Below, one piece after another: positions 30,716-42,006 of a DNA stretch of 64,000 nt. How positions within the stretch are numbered: position 1 is the first letter of the stretch; each line of letters opens with the position of its first letter. This DNA is from Thelonectria olida (lineage: Eukaryota > Ascomycota > Sordariomycetes > Hypocreales > Nectriaceae), in NCBI GenBank assembly GCA_020736575.1, contig JAGPYM010000038.1, positions 272,800 to 336,799 on the forward strand. Direction: 5' to 3'. Both the position numbers and the translations under genes were made by a program. The notes below the pieces were generated by a model, which saw only the letters and a program-made list of their open reading frames with translations, was not told where the DNA came from and ran no database searches.

Positions 30716-33700
30716 AATCGTCGTTCTTTGAGACCCAAAGCTTCCCGAAATAGTAAGAAGCGATCCTTCGGCAAAGCCTTCGTCAGCCCGTCAGCGACCT
30801 GCTTGCCTGTTGGAATGTACTGGAAGTCAACGATTCCATCATTGACCTTCTCCCTGCAGTAATGATGTTGAATATCAATATGCTTGGTTCTTGCATGGAA
30901 CTGGGGATTCTTCGACATTGCGATCGCTCCTTGGTTGTCCCCAAAGATCACAGTTGTCTTCAGTTCTGGGACCTCCCTGTACTCTTTCAACAGTTCCTGG
31001 AGAAGGCTTCGCAACCAGACTGCTTCCTTCGCTGCTCCCGTTTGCCCCATGTATTCTGCTTCACATGAGGACAGGGCAACAGTCCTTTGTCTCTTCGAGC
31101 TCCAGCTAATAGCGCCCGTGCCAAGGTTGAACACGTATCCAGACGTTGACTTTCGAGTCTCCAGATCTCCCGCCCAATCCGAGTCGGTGTAGCCGAGAAG
31201 AGGTTGCAGCTTTCCTTGGTACATCAGTTCCAGATTGTTGGATCCTTTGAGATATCGAAAGATACGCTTGACAGCGGTCTGATGTTCGTTGGTTGGGTTT
31301 CCCAGGTGTCGACTGCATAGAGAGACGGCAAAGGCAATGTCGGGTCTCGTCCCAAGCATGAGATACATCAGGGATCCAATCGCCTTCGCATACCACTGCT
31401 TGAGTTCATCGGTTGCCTTGTAGTCGGAGTCTGGTTCGCCGAATTTGCTTGTGGCAACTGGCGTGGCATTAGGGGCGCATTGATCCATTCCAAAGTCTCG
31501 AAGTATTTTCTCCAGGTACGTTGTCTGCGACAAGGAAATCGATCGGTTCGCCCTGTCTCTTCTCAAGGACATGCCTAGGTAATATTTGCATGGGCCCAGG
31601 TCTGTCATCTTGAACTTGTTGCACAGAGCTTGCTTGACTGCTACGATCTCGTCCTTGGAGGGTCCAGCAATAAGCAGATCGTCCACATACACCGCAATGA
31701 ACGTGTGACCTTTCACGAAGACCCCCAAGTCTGAAAGTAAAGGCTTGAACTCGAGTGTCTCGAGGAAGGTCGAGAGGGTCTCGTACCACACCCTTGGAGC
31801 TTGCTTCAGTCCATATAATGCTCTCAAGAGCTTACAGACTCTCCCACTTCCATCGTCGAATCCTTCGGGTTGTTCCACGTATATCTCCTCAGTTACGAGG
31901 CCATAGAGGAAGGCTGTCTTGACGTCCATTTGTTCCAGTTCCAAGTCGAGTGCCGCCGCGATGGCAAATATCATCTTGTAGCTCATCGGCTTGACAACAG
32001 AGGCGAAGGTTTCGTTGAAGTCAATTCCTTCCCTTTGCTCGAATCCTCTCACGACAAAGCGGGCTTTGTACCGCAGAACCTCCCCATTTTCCCCTCGTTT
32101 GAGCTTGAACACCCATTTGCCTCGAAGGGCCTTTCGTCCTGGTGGAAGCGTAACTAGGTTCCAGACACCATTCTCGATTAGAGATCCGTGTTCATCCTTC
32201 AGTCCTCTCCACCAGAGTCTTCCATGAGGACCCTGAGTGGCTTCCTTGAAGGTTCTTGGTTCTGACTGGTCGATGTCGCGAGCAACTAGGTACAATTGTC
32301 TTGCAATTGTTGCGAGGAAGGCGAAGTTTGTGCTGGCCAGTATGTATCTCGATGGCAGCTGTCCTCTGGTCGATCTCTCGGGCAGCCGAGACTCTGCGTG
32401 CCGTTCTGTTGCTTCCGGTGGCGCCTCGTGCTCATCTGTGGCAACATGGATACTCGACCTGGTTGACTCTTGGTCCAGATCCCATCCTGGATCTCCCACT
32501 GAGGACTCATCCGAGGTCGTCTCTCCACGGCCAATCTCCTCAGTTCCATTTGCCTCTCCTGACGCGATCGGAAGCGGCGACGGTTCTAGAATGACAGGAT
32601 TTTCCACGCCGGTGTTCTGTTCTCTGTCTACCCGTCGTCGTTGCAATGGTCTCTGGTCACTCATCTGATGCGTGAGATTGTCGAGTGTTGGTTCGACACT
32701 TTTGATGTTTTCAGAGAAGACGACATTGTTAGACACAAAGACTCGCCCCCTTTCGTCAAGAAGAAAATAGTTCGTACTACCCTGATAGCCGAGAAGCTGA
32801 CAGGGAGTGCTCCTGGATTGCATCTTCTTTCGTTTAGAAGATGGAAGTAGAGCCCATCCTCGTGAGCCAAGGATTCGCAGGTGGCTGAGATCAGGAACAT
32901 CTCCATACCAGGCTTGGTATGGAGTGGTGGAGATGCTCGCCGTGGGACAGAGATTTCGGACGTGGTTCACTGCCTTGAGGAAGTATGGCCACCATTTCAA
33001 AGCAAGTCCGGATTTGACCAGTGTGGGCGTGAGTTTTTCCATGATGATTCGATTGAGAACCTCTGCCAATCCGTTTTGTTCGTGTTGCTCTGTCGCTGTG
33101 TACGAGAGATGAATTCCTCTGTCCCGGCAGAACATAATCAGGATGTGGCTTCGATTTTCTCCTCCTCGATCGAGATGAAGGAAATGGCATCGCCTTTCCG
33201 GTCTTTCGAACTGCTCCAACAGATGCTGGAAACATTCTTCGAACTCTGACTTTTCTTTGATTGGATATACCCAGGACATTTGAGTAAAGTCATCAATAAA
33301 GCAGGCCCAGTATCGGCTCCCGTCTACTCCCACTTCCGGGAAGGGGCCGGCAATGTCCGCATGAATACACTCCAGGGGGTAAGTTCCTTTCTTGATCGGT
33401 CGAACATGGGGGCATTCCTTGAGTTTGCCTTGCACGCAAGCTCCACATGGGTTTGATGTAGACTCGTCCGGTCGAATTCCAGTAGACATCTTCATCAGTC
33501 TCTTAATGTTTCTCTCTCCCAAGTGTGCGAGTCGTTCGTGCCAAAGATGCAGTCGAGGGTCTCCCACTGAAAAGGAGGCCAAAGCGGTTTGAAAGTGATC
33601 TTCCTCAGCTTCGTCGACCACATAGACGCCTGAGATCCTTGTTGCGGTGAGGACGACTTTTCCTTTGTTTGTGACCACTGCCTTCCCATTTCGGAAAAGA

Positions 33701-34980
33701 ACTTCTGCCCCATTCTTCTCCAGTGCTGACACGGACAGTAGGTTTGAGCATCCTTCCGGAACATACAGAGCGTTCTCGAGAGTGACATTCTGTGGCCCCT
33801 TGGGTCCTTGCACTCGGAGGGAGTATGTTCCACGTCCTCCTGGCATAACTGTTGCGTTTGCAATGCCATTGATTGGGAGTCCCTGGTACTTGTGAAGGAC
33901 TGTAAAGTACGTAGACCGGCAGAAAATGTGTGAGGAGGCACCACTATCCAAGACATGGATCCGTTCGAGGGCCCGAGCTTGGGGGGATGCCTGAGATCCG
34001 GAAAGTCCGAATGACGAGCCAATTAATCCAAGGTGACCTTGGAAGTCATTTTGCCAAAGAGCCAGTCTCGCTTGATCAGGTTGGAGGTATGCAGGAGTCG
34101 CAGCCATAGCGGATTCCGGTTCATCATTCGTCTTCTCCTTTTCCTTCTCCCGTCTCTGCATTTTTCGTTGTCGTCTCTCGTGACCTGTCTTTTCATGCTC
34201 CCTTCTGAGTTCCGGGTGAAGTTTCCAGCAAGTTGACTTGTTGTGCCCTTTTCTTCCACAGTGTCCACAACCTAAGGTATCCTGGGCCACCATGGCTCTT
34301 TGAGCAATCCTTGCAGTGGCCCCTCTTTGTCTGTCCTCTTCTTGGGATGCGGCAAAGATAGCAGTTTCGAACGTAACGGCCTCATTGAGGATAACGTTGC
34401 GGTTGTTTGGATCTCGGATAGGAAGGATGTTATGGTTCTGATTGAAAGCAGTGAGGAAGACTTCATAGTCTGGACCAAGTCCGCAGAGGAACTTGTTGAC
34501 AAAGTGTGGTTCCCCAATCTGGCAGATTTCATCCATCTCTAAGAGTTCCGCCCTTACTTGACGAAGCTTGTTTGCATATTCCATAACCGAACCACAAGAG
34601 TCAAGAGTGAGTTCTTGGTATCTTCGGTCGAGTTCTTGAAAGATGGCGCTTCCAACGGGGCGGTAACGGGTTTCGAGGTGACCAATCATGCCTTGGGCCG
34701 TTGGGATCCCCGTGGTGAACACTCGGGCGTTGTATCCGAGCCGACTTCGGATGGCGCCGCATGCTCGATCCTGACGGCTCCTCCAGGCCTCAATCTGTGT
34801 TGTGAGGTCGTTCCCTTCTGTTGGTGGTTGAGCGTTCCTGGTCAAAAGGTCTCCGTATCCGCACATGTCCAGGAGGTCCAGCATTTCTCTCTTCCAGGTC
34901 AGCCACTGGCTGGTTTGCTCCAGCTTTGGAATGGTGCTGGAATTGCTAACGAGGTTGAGCGATTCCTTTGAAAGTGACAT
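30712..34980 (-). CDS. Copia gag-pol polyprotein
   Basis: 1422 aa in one uninterrupted frame from ATG 34980. Domains in order: gag (UBN2-like, about 1-220), CCHC knuckle CGHCGRKGHNKSTC (near 245), aspartic protease HVLDSGASSHIF (about 340), integrase zinc domain (LHLWHERLAHLG ... CGACVQG), integrase core with HADIAGPF and EQNGLAEVLNR, reverse transcriptase with KWVFKLKRGENGEV and YVDDLLIAG, and RNase H with YTDSDWAGDLETRKSTSG, SCEAEYM and ARTKHIDIQHH. Integrase before reverse transcriptase defines Ty1/copia. There is no separate gag frame or frameshift signal, so gag and pol are probably made as one protein. Confidence 0.97.
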   Translation of the reverse strand: MSLSKESLNLVSNSSTIPKLEQTSQWLTWKREMLDLLDMCGYGDLLTRNAQPPTEGNDLTTQIEAWRSRQDRACGAIRSRLGYNARVFTTGIPTAQGMIGHLETRYRPVGSAIFQELDRRYQELTLDSCGSVMEYANKLRQVRAELLEMDEICQIGEPHFVNKFLCGLGPDYEVFLTAFNQNHNILPIRDPNNRNVILNEAVTFETAIFAASQEEDRQRGATARIAQRAMVAQDTLGCGHCGRKGHNKSTCWKLHPELRREHEKTGHERRQRKMQRREKEKEKTNDEPESAMAATPAYLQPDQARLALWQNDFQGHLGLIGSSFGLSGSQASPQARALERIHVLDSGASSHIFCRSTYFTVLHKYQGLPINGIANATVMPGGRGTYSLRVQGPKGPQNVTLENALYVPEGCSNLLSVSALEKNGAEVLFRNGKAVVTNKGKVVLTATRISGVYVVDEAEEDHFQTALASFSVGDPRLHLWHERLAHLGERNIKRLMKMSTGIRPDESTSNPCGACVQGKLKECPHVRPIKKGTYPLECIHADIAGPFPEVGVDGSRYWACFIDDFTQMSWVYPIKEKSEFEECFQHLLEQFERPERRCHFLHLDRGGENRSHILIMFCRDRGIHLSYTATEQHEQNGLAEVLNRIIMEKLTPTLVKSGLALKWWPYFLKAVNHVRNLCPTASISTTPYQAWYGDVPDLSHLRILGSRGWALLPSSKRKKMQSRSTPCQLLGYQGSTNYFLLDERGRVFVSNNVVFSENIKSVEPTLDNLTHQMSDQRPLQRRRVDREQNTGVENPVILEPSPLPIASGEANGTEEIGRGETTSDESSVGDPGWDLDQESTRSSIHVATDEHEAPPEATERHAESRLPERSTRGQLPSRYILASTNFAFLATIARQLYLVARDIDQSEPRTFKEATQGPHGRLWWRGLKDEHGSLIENGVWNLVTLPPGRKALRGKWVFKLKRGENGEVLRYKARFVVRGFEQREGIDFNETFASVVKPMSYKMIFAIAAALDLELEQMDVKTAFLYGLVTEEIYVEQPEGFDDGSGRVCKLLRALYGLKQAPRVWYETLSTFLETLEFKPLLSDLGVFVKGHTFIAVYVDDLLIAGPSKDEIVAVKQALCNKFKMTDLGPCKYYLGMSLRRDRANRSISLSQTTYLEKILRDFGMDQCAPNATPVATSKFGEPDSDYKATDELKQWYAKAIGSLMYLMLGTRPDIAFAVSLCSRHLGNPTNEHQTAVKRIFRYLKGSNNLELMYQGKLQPLLGYTDSDWAGDLETRKSTSGYVFNLGTGAISWSSKRQRTVALSSCEAEYMGQTGAAKEAVWLRSLLQELLKEYREVPELKTTVIFGDNQGAIAMSKNPQFHARTKHIDIQHHYCREKVNDGIVDFQYIPTGKQVADGLTKALPKDRFLLFREALGLKERRL

Positions 34981-35687
34981 TGCGATTTTTCCGAGAGGCT
35001 GGTGATCGAGGTACAGTGGGGACAGACAGCTTTCGACAGGTTTTAGATCGAGGGTTTGGGAGTCTTCTTGTCTTCGTTAGGCGATCTCTGCTGCAAGAGT
35101 TTTTATTAGATCGGAGTCATCTGATTCGCGCTCCGAAGGAGTAAGATTGATAGTGTCACTCCCATTGTCTGGGGAGGGGGCAATAATCTGATTTCGACCA
35201 TCTGACACACCACTTCGGACGGTCTTGCATAATCTGAGTCAGCCTGAGTAGGCTGATTTTCCAGCCGTTGGCTGGCTCCACCTCGCAATGTGAACAAAAA
35301 TAACGGGACGTGACGTGTCCTCACGGGCGACTTTCGCGTGATACCGTTCATCTCGAGGTCAAGACTGGCAGACCGAGGGGCTGGTCAAGATCTGTCAGCT
35401 TATCGGCCAGGCTGTGGTCTGAGAATCCCTCGGTGATTTGGGGCCGATGGTTAGAATTTGGTGTCTTGGACACAGTGGTTAAAGGCTCCTTCTCGAGATA
35501 TTTCTAGACATATCTTATCAGCTGATTTGCAAACTCTGCGAAAACCAAAGAAGGAGGTAGGTCCAGGTAAGCTGAATGTGCATGCGCAGTGAAAGGAAGT
35601 CTTTCGACTTCTTGTGCTGTCCAGGGAAAGTAAAATGGAAGACAGAAGACACTCAGCTTTTGCGGTTGGAGGAAGATGGTGCCCTCC

Positions 35688-35699
35688 GGGCTCATAACC
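35688..35699 (-). promoter_or_regulatory. Copia primer-binding site
   Basis: Directly inside the 5' LTR the minus strand reads GGTTATGAGCCC. Its complement, GGGCTCATAACC, matches the anticodon arm of initiator tRNA-Met (anticodon CAT), as in copia elements that prime from an internal tRNA fragment instead of the 3' end. Confidence 0.7.
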
Positions 35700-35832
35700 T
35701 GATGAAACAAAAAGGGTTATGTGGTGATATTGAAAGGTCTAAGTTACATGTGTCTGTGAGGAGCACGGCTCACTAAATATCCACATCCCAGCCAGCAGCA
35801 GATTGGACCATCTTAGTCATACGGTCTCAACA
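35700..35832 (-). repeat. Copia 5' LTR (133 bp)
   Basis: Identical to 29709-29841. Upstream LTR in element orientation. Confidence 0.95.
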
Positions 35833-35837
35833 AGCCG
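35833..35837. repeat. Copia target-site duplication, right
   Basis: AGCCG; in the host gene these bases are part of the codons for Leu-Gly in exon 2. Confidence 0.9.
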
Positions 35838-36130
35838 AGATCAGACGCCATGGCAAAGTAAGCCACGGCGCCGACAAACAGGCCAATGGTGAAGAGATAG
35901 TGGAAGATCTTCTCTCCGTTGCGAGCCTTAAAGCTGAGGAGGTAATAGACAAGCTGGCATCGATCTAAGTTAGTTGTTCCCTCAGCTGGGGCAGAGGAAT
36001 CGCGTACGAAGGACAGAGTGAAGACGGCGCACACGGCCCAGAGCCAGTCAGACCCTCCCCTGGTGAGGTGCGAGGCGCCACCCGGAGGGTTGACGTCGAG
36101 GGCCTTGTTGCGAGCGTATATGACGGCCAT

Positions 36131-38205
36131 GGTGTAAGTTGTCTGATGCGATGGTCTTTAAGTGTCCAGGTCTGAGGCTGAGTAGCGATCAAAAGCGGGA
36201 GATTTGTATCGTTGCACTTCTGATCCAAGCCACAGAGTTTGGTGAAGAACTCACAAAGTCTGAGGGAACGGAATACATCCGGCCTCTCTTATAAAGAAAA
36301 CCTTGCATCACCCCGTTGCCACCAGCACGGCATCTTTCTCTCAGAACCTCTTCCCTCAGCTCTCATCGACGCTGATTGGGCCGAGGAGAACCTTGGGCCG
36401 GAAACGCAAGCTTGAATGATGGACAACATTTCGTGATAGCCATGCGGGAAACGGCATCGATAGCTTCATGATGGTTGTGCGGAAGTGCCCATCCATCCCC
36501 ATCGCCGATGACGCGACAATATCCAATGAGCGAAAGAGGGCGAGGTAGCCGATATCACGGAGCCTGACGCCTGCCAATTAGAAGACGATCGAATACGTCA
36601 TGACGCCCGGTTTGAAGTTTGTAAACCAAGCCAAGCATGTTAGGTTGATGTTACTCTGATATCTGGCGGCCGGCCATTGGTTTCACGTCGCGATGTTCGG
36701 CAGGAGCTAAAGCTCCAGGGTAAATACGCTGCGAAGCTTGGAAACCTCACCACCAATACAGGCCAGGCAATGTCATGACATCGTAGCTGATGAGTGCCAT
36801 GTTAAGTTACGTCAACGAAAATCCCAAAATCATAACCTATCACGACATTTGTCGCGCCAGACGCGGCACGTTCGGGACTCCCATTAAAAAAACAGTAGAG
36901 CCTTGGTTGGCAGCGGTTGGACTAGAACGAAGTGAACGCATTTTCCTTTTTGATCCCATTCCAAGATAAAATTTGTCACAGATCGATCGATAACCTCGCA
37001 TCTTTGGTCCGGCCAAGACCAGTCACGGGTTCCAAAAACCACGTGGGAATTAAGATACGTAAAGTGCACGTGTACTGTACTCAAACCCCTTCGCCGCTAG
37101 TTTTCTGTATCGTTTGCATCGTCGCCAGATATAGACGGCCGCTTTCAACATTCCCATCACGTAAGTGGCTTGTTGTATCTGCCACGCTGCCGTCTTTGCT
37201 GTCTCCCGTACATCCAGGTCTCCATCCGAGTGCTTCAACGTCTCCATCTTGGTGTGAAAACCCAATTTTTCAGTTCATGCGTCATCTGAGCACAAGCCTG
37301 GGCCTCTGATCCATCTTCTTGCCAAGTCAAGTTGATGATCAGGCGGCAGAGGGCGGCCCGCATTTCCTTGTCCTTGCTATTAGCTATTAAGCCACCAGCT
37401 TAAGGAGCTCCGTCTGTGCAATCATCAATTGCCGATGTCGAGGAATGCTTCCCTCCACGTTGGCAAGAAATAAGATGGCCGGCACGATAATCTTGGCCTG
37501 CGGGTGCACTCTCCGAGGCCACTCCGGGTTCTGGCCTTCCAATAAAATTTCGGATAAAGTTCAAAGCCTGCTCCTGGATCGCAAGGTGTCAAACAATTGG
37601 CTCCGCAGGGATCATTGATGGCACCAGTCAATTGATGAGAATTATCTAAAGAACAAAAGAAATTGAACAGCCATGTGTTCGGGCACAGCTATTTAAGCTC
37701 ATGTCGTAGGATTGGAGTCCTTGATGCGACAATCTGGATGTGAAACCGGATACACGGCTCCAAGGTATCGGCCGTGTTTCACATCGGGTCGCTCAAGCAC
37801 AGTGGAACCTGGTGGTGATATGCGACACAAGGTCATCGTTCCGCGCCCCCCGGGACACTCGGACCATGTTAAGTTTGTCCTCTGCCTGACGCAAGCTTGT
37901 AGAGCTTGAAGAGTCCATTTCTTGCAAGAGCCCGTCAGACATAAAGCCGCCGACGTGGAGGCTCAGACTCCTCCATCTTGATTATCATCATTCATGTCCA
38001 CGGCTAATGTTTCTCTCCCTCGGTCCCTTTGCGATGGCAGTCCTCTGTGTCATCGCTGATGAGCTACACTATCCAATCAAGTTCAAGCTCCTCCAAGCAA
38101 ACCTTCTGAGATCGGGCTAGTCGCATCGATGAAGTGCTTGAGAGCCCAGAAAGCATGAAGTCGTAGCGCTGGGACAGAGGATGAGCATGTTCGCAGAGGA
38201 CTTTC
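36131..38205. other. Intergenic region upstream of the opsin-related gene
   Basis: Contains a TATA-like CTTTATAAGAG (minus strand) near 36286-36296. Small ORFs at 36356-36577, 36932-37309 and 37425-37631 show no family and no clear splice context. Confidence 0.5.
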
Positions 38206-39093
38206 ATGACTCAACGTGATACAACGGAAGCCTTCTTGCGGAGCCTCCTTCTAATTCCACTCACGACACATGATTTGACTCGCGTCCATCTTGTTAACGG
38301 CTTTCGCCATGCTATTCAATCTCCGCGAAAACGACAACCTAATAACCTCATGTCGGTCATCTGTTCCGCTAGGAACCCGGATGAGGACACAATCGAGGCC
38401 AAGATCTTTAGAACGGGACGAACAAGGGCAGTTGTTACCTACGCTTTAGCAGCCCAGGATAACACGTCTTGTTAACACAAGGCTCGACCGAGCTTGTCCA
38501 TCTCTACCAGAATCGTCTTCCCCAGCCACTTGTTGGCATCTCGGCGGAATTAATATTTGCGCGATTTGCGCGGGCTCTGTTTACCAATGAAATATTCCCC
38601 CTCTTTAGCGGTATGCATGAGTATGAAGTGCTCCTTTGCTACCCTGAGACGGGTCAACACTCAACTAAACGATTACGGGCGCCTGAAATTCGCGGAAAGC
38701 TCCTCTTGTTTGACAAGTACCCACGCAGTCGCAGCACCAGTCCTCGTAAAAGGACTAATGATCAGCTTTCACAAGGCGATGCAAGTGATGAGGTGGATTG
38801 CTTGGAAGAGAGGACAGGGAGAAGCGACGTTGATGGCCCGTCTGATGATGAGTCTTGAACGGCGTGGAAGACGGCGGAAACGCAGCTACGGCTTGCATGA
38901 ATCGCCTAGTTTCCACAGTTCAGCATCCACTGCCTCGTGTTCCGTCTCTCACGACCTACCGGACACGAGCACACAAGGGTCAACTGCCACGGACCCCCGA
39001 TCAGGCGGAGTGGTGCATGGCGATGAGGATGCTGGACATCCGCACAAGCGTCGTCATGTTGAAGCAGCAAATGGAATTGCTTTGGAGTCTTGA
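38206..39093 (+). pseudogene. Decayed gene of unknown fungal family
   Basis: Three partial frames read as one protein in order: LTRVHLVNGFRHAIQSPRKR to about 38455; GSTELVHLYQNRLPQPLVG through FDKYPRSRSTSPRKRTNDQ (38475-38850); and a C-terminal polar part, RRGRRRKRSYGLHESPSF to GIALES (38850-39093). The joints near 38455-38470 and 38850 are frame changes with no convincing GT-AG intron, so at least two frameshifts are likely. The pattern is of a species-specific, multi-copy family seen in Eurotiales genomes as far as I recall; no function is known to me. Confidence 0.45.
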
Positions 39094-42006
39094 AATTTAA
39101 CGGAAGAGAGTGTGAATTGGGTGTATTATGATTTTCATGGGCGGGCGTTTGCATAGTGATGAGATTATATGGTTCAATAGATGATACCCAAGTCGAGTCA
39201 CCCGATGCTTCTATCCGGGTTTTTTCTGTTCCCACGACCCTCAGAAGCTTTGACAGCGACAGCTACTTCAGTTCATTCGAGACCAATCGAGAGGTGGTAG
39301 TACACGTCCTCACTCGACTACAGCAGTCGTTAGGGCATCGATTGGACCCGCCTTTCAGGCTCTTACATGCGTAGACACATAGGGAGACCTCTATGCCGAC
39401 CAAAGCCGACTCAGAAGTAGAATTGATGGATATTGTCATCCGGCGACCTCCAAGGACCACGACGAATTTCAAAGATTGCCTCTAGCCTTAGCATTCCCAC
39501 CTATTCCCAACGACGGCTATGCCATACTCGGGACTTACTCCCCTCAGCCAATTGGTGATCAGTTCACTTCTCTTTGCTAATATCATTCCCATGAAAAAGC
39601 CCCTTGGACAAAGAATGTCCAACGAACATCCAGAGTTCAAAGAGAAGCTGTGATGACGGACACGAACCCGGTGTTTGTCAACCTCTACAAAGATCAGAGA
39701 ATGATCCACATCCAGATTCCCTCAGTTGGAGCCTCTCTTGTCCTCTGTGACTGCAAGTGGTAGTGTCACACAGAAGTACTATACCAATTTGGCAGTGCTC
39801 CGATTTAGAGTGCCGTACGTTCAGCATTTCAGCACAATTCAATTTGGAGGCCTTACATAGACTGTCCATAGTTTTTACTCGTTTACAAGAGTTGGGCCAG
39901 TAGTGCCAAAGGGGGGTGCTATTTGTTCAAAATCGAAGGTCAACCTGACATATATCTGGGGATGAAGCTACACAAGTCGAGGGCACATTTCCCACCATGG
40001 AAATTCACGTAATGGCGTTAACCTATTCGCTAGCTTGTGAATTTACCGAGTTAATGGACATATGAAGATACTTTGCTTGGTTGGATGGAAAGGCGTAGGA
40101 AAAGGGAAAAGGCATTAAGAAAAAAAAACGAGCAGTGGATCGTGGCGGTCGTCATGTAGGGTGTATGGAAAGTGCACCGAGCTCCAACCTAGACATAATT
40201 CTTCCAGATTCTTCTGAGGTCTGCGCGGTTCGCCAAGTTGCATTGGAACAAAACTCGGCGTTTTGAGCAGAGAGGAATGATTCGCATTTATGCCAGGCTT
40301 ATACGCAATCAGATACGGAGGAACCAAGGGCCAGCCCTTTCTAAAAATGTGAGGTTCTGCCATCATTGCGTCCTGGCAAACGCGCGCCATTTCCAACATT
40401 CAACTATTCACTGTTTGTAGATTGAGTTACTATCGACCCTTCCCAGGCGAGGGCGGAGGCTCATGCGGTGTGCGCGGGAAAATGACCCTAGAGACTCCGA
40501 CTTGCTGTCAGGCGAGGGGTGGACCGGAGCAGTCTACTGCAAAGGGTTGATAAATCTAGATGCGGATGGTTGGAACGCGAGCAGTAATGAATTCTGATCG
40601 CGAAGGAACAACGCTAATGGCAGGGCAAACGAGATGGCCGATGATCAGAACTTTTAATCGGCAAACTGAAGTAGCCTATATTACATGCGTGAATACATAA
40701 ACATCGCTACAATCGTATCGTCGTGATACTATTCTCATAGCCTCTTTCTTTTTTTCTTCCCCGAAGGCCTGCTCAAGTATAAACATGATCTCTACTAGAG
40801 CGGAGTTGGAAACGCATACAAATGAAAACCACACTAATAATGCAGACCAGGGTATAGAACTCATCTGAAAGAAGGGGAAGAGTTTAATTGAAATTCCGGT
40901 GATAAAATAGGTAAAGAATCGAAAGTTAGGTTCGGGAGATGTTGTTAATTCACTTATGGAGCTATTGAACTCTTTTTGCAGCGTTGCGATTGAATTGAAG
41001 GTGATGTTGATTGATTCTCCTCGCTAATGTCGGACAAAGGCGGTAGAACCCGGCAGAAGTGAGCCTCACATTTCCCCAAGTCAATTGATATACCTGAGTC
41101 AGCCGACCCCGAGGCCAGGGCGCCCTGGAGCAATACACATACTTGCCACTCAGGAATAACCCAAATTTTTATATTAACGAGGTTGCTAGTGGGATATGGT
41201 TGGCGATTTCGCACAAGCGGGCATAGTTATCGAGGAAATAATGTTCAAGGGATTTTATTACCTAGTCTATCAAACTTTAGGCCACTGCGGCAAAAGATTT
41301 TGACGTAGTGGCAGTTGGGCTCATAAGGATAGCCAAGTCATTTCTTGCACCGTATGCCTAACGCTTATTTAGCTTACAATTCCTCATTAAAAACTGGAAT
41401 TAATGCTGATATCGCCACACGGGTGCCTCGTATTGCTACCAAGGCCATACTACCGCTCTATTACACGGTACTCCAAGACACAAATAGATCAGGTTTCGCA
41501 GGACTCAGATATCTAGTTTTGTTATCCCCGTTGATGGTGGAAAGGGTTAAATTGAGCATTGAAATTATGTGAATGGCTATGAGCGATGACAAAAATTGAC
41601 GACAACGCTAGATCAAGCTTTAGGAACCCACGGTAAGTTCATGGGTTTCCCTTCGTAGAGACTTGGTACTTGGTTTGATCTTGGCATAAGTGAACTCAGT
41701 TTGGTATCGATAGCCAGATCAACTGCCATGGTGCTGCTTTTTGACCCGCTTTAACCCTAATCGACCCGAAGTAGGAGGTAATGCCTTAGGTTTTCGGCAA
41801 GTGAGAAGCTTGGCGTGGTAGAGGCACTTGTTGATTCTCGAGACAGAGTCACCTCTGGAGTCATGATGACTCACCCTTGAAGCAATCTCTCCAGCTCATT
41901 GAGATATCTGTGGCAGAACAGCATGTCTATCCCAATATCATCTAGCGAGTAAGTCCCAAATTGTCCATAGTATAGTATTGGAGCACTTCAGCGATCCTTA
42001 TTGACT
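39094..42006. other. Long region without a supported gene
   Basis: About 2.9 kb with only short, uninformative ORFs (for example 40115-40399 and 40954-41214 on the minus strand). No transposon ends, tandem repeats or RNA genes recognised. It may be decayed sequence. Confidence 0.5.

Larger units (their letters stand above)
29709..35832 (-). mobile_element. Ty1/copia retrotransposon, complete, recent insertion
   Basis: 6124 bp: 5' LTR 35700-35832, primer-binding site, 719-bp leader (34981-35699, no ORF of note), one gag-pol ORF (30712-34980), a repeat-filled 3' region (29842-30711), and 3' LTR 29709-29841. Flanked by a 5-bp duplication, AGCCG. The LTRs are identical and the ORF is open, so the copy looks competent and young. 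It sits in exon 2 of the opsin-related gene in the same orientation. Confidence 0.97.
28984..36130 (-). pseudogene. HSP30/opsin-related seven-helix membrane protein gene, split by a copia insertion
   Basis: ATG at 36130. Exons: 36008-36130; 35833-35953 continuing at 29532-29703 across the insertion; 28984-29452. Introns: 35954-36007 (54 nt, with CTAAC branch site) and 29453-29531 (79 nt). With the retroelement and one target copy removed the phase closes at every joint, giving 295 codons including stop, the usual length of fungal opsin-related proteins (HSP30, YRO2). Visible helices include FWVVSFPVIIIALGLISG and the last helix GGNVISVTKSFIFFGILDVL. In that helix the retinal-binding Lys of true opsins is replaced (LDVLMLPV where opsins have a Lys before Pro), so it would not bind retinal. 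The family is plasma-membrane and stress or conidiation linked. A TATA-like box lies near 36286-36294. The insertion ends the reading frame after about 80 codons. Confidence 0.88.

Noticed and set aside
30325..30862. Plus-strand ORFs over the copia repeats
   Set aside because: They arise from the tandem units in antisense and have no start or domain support.
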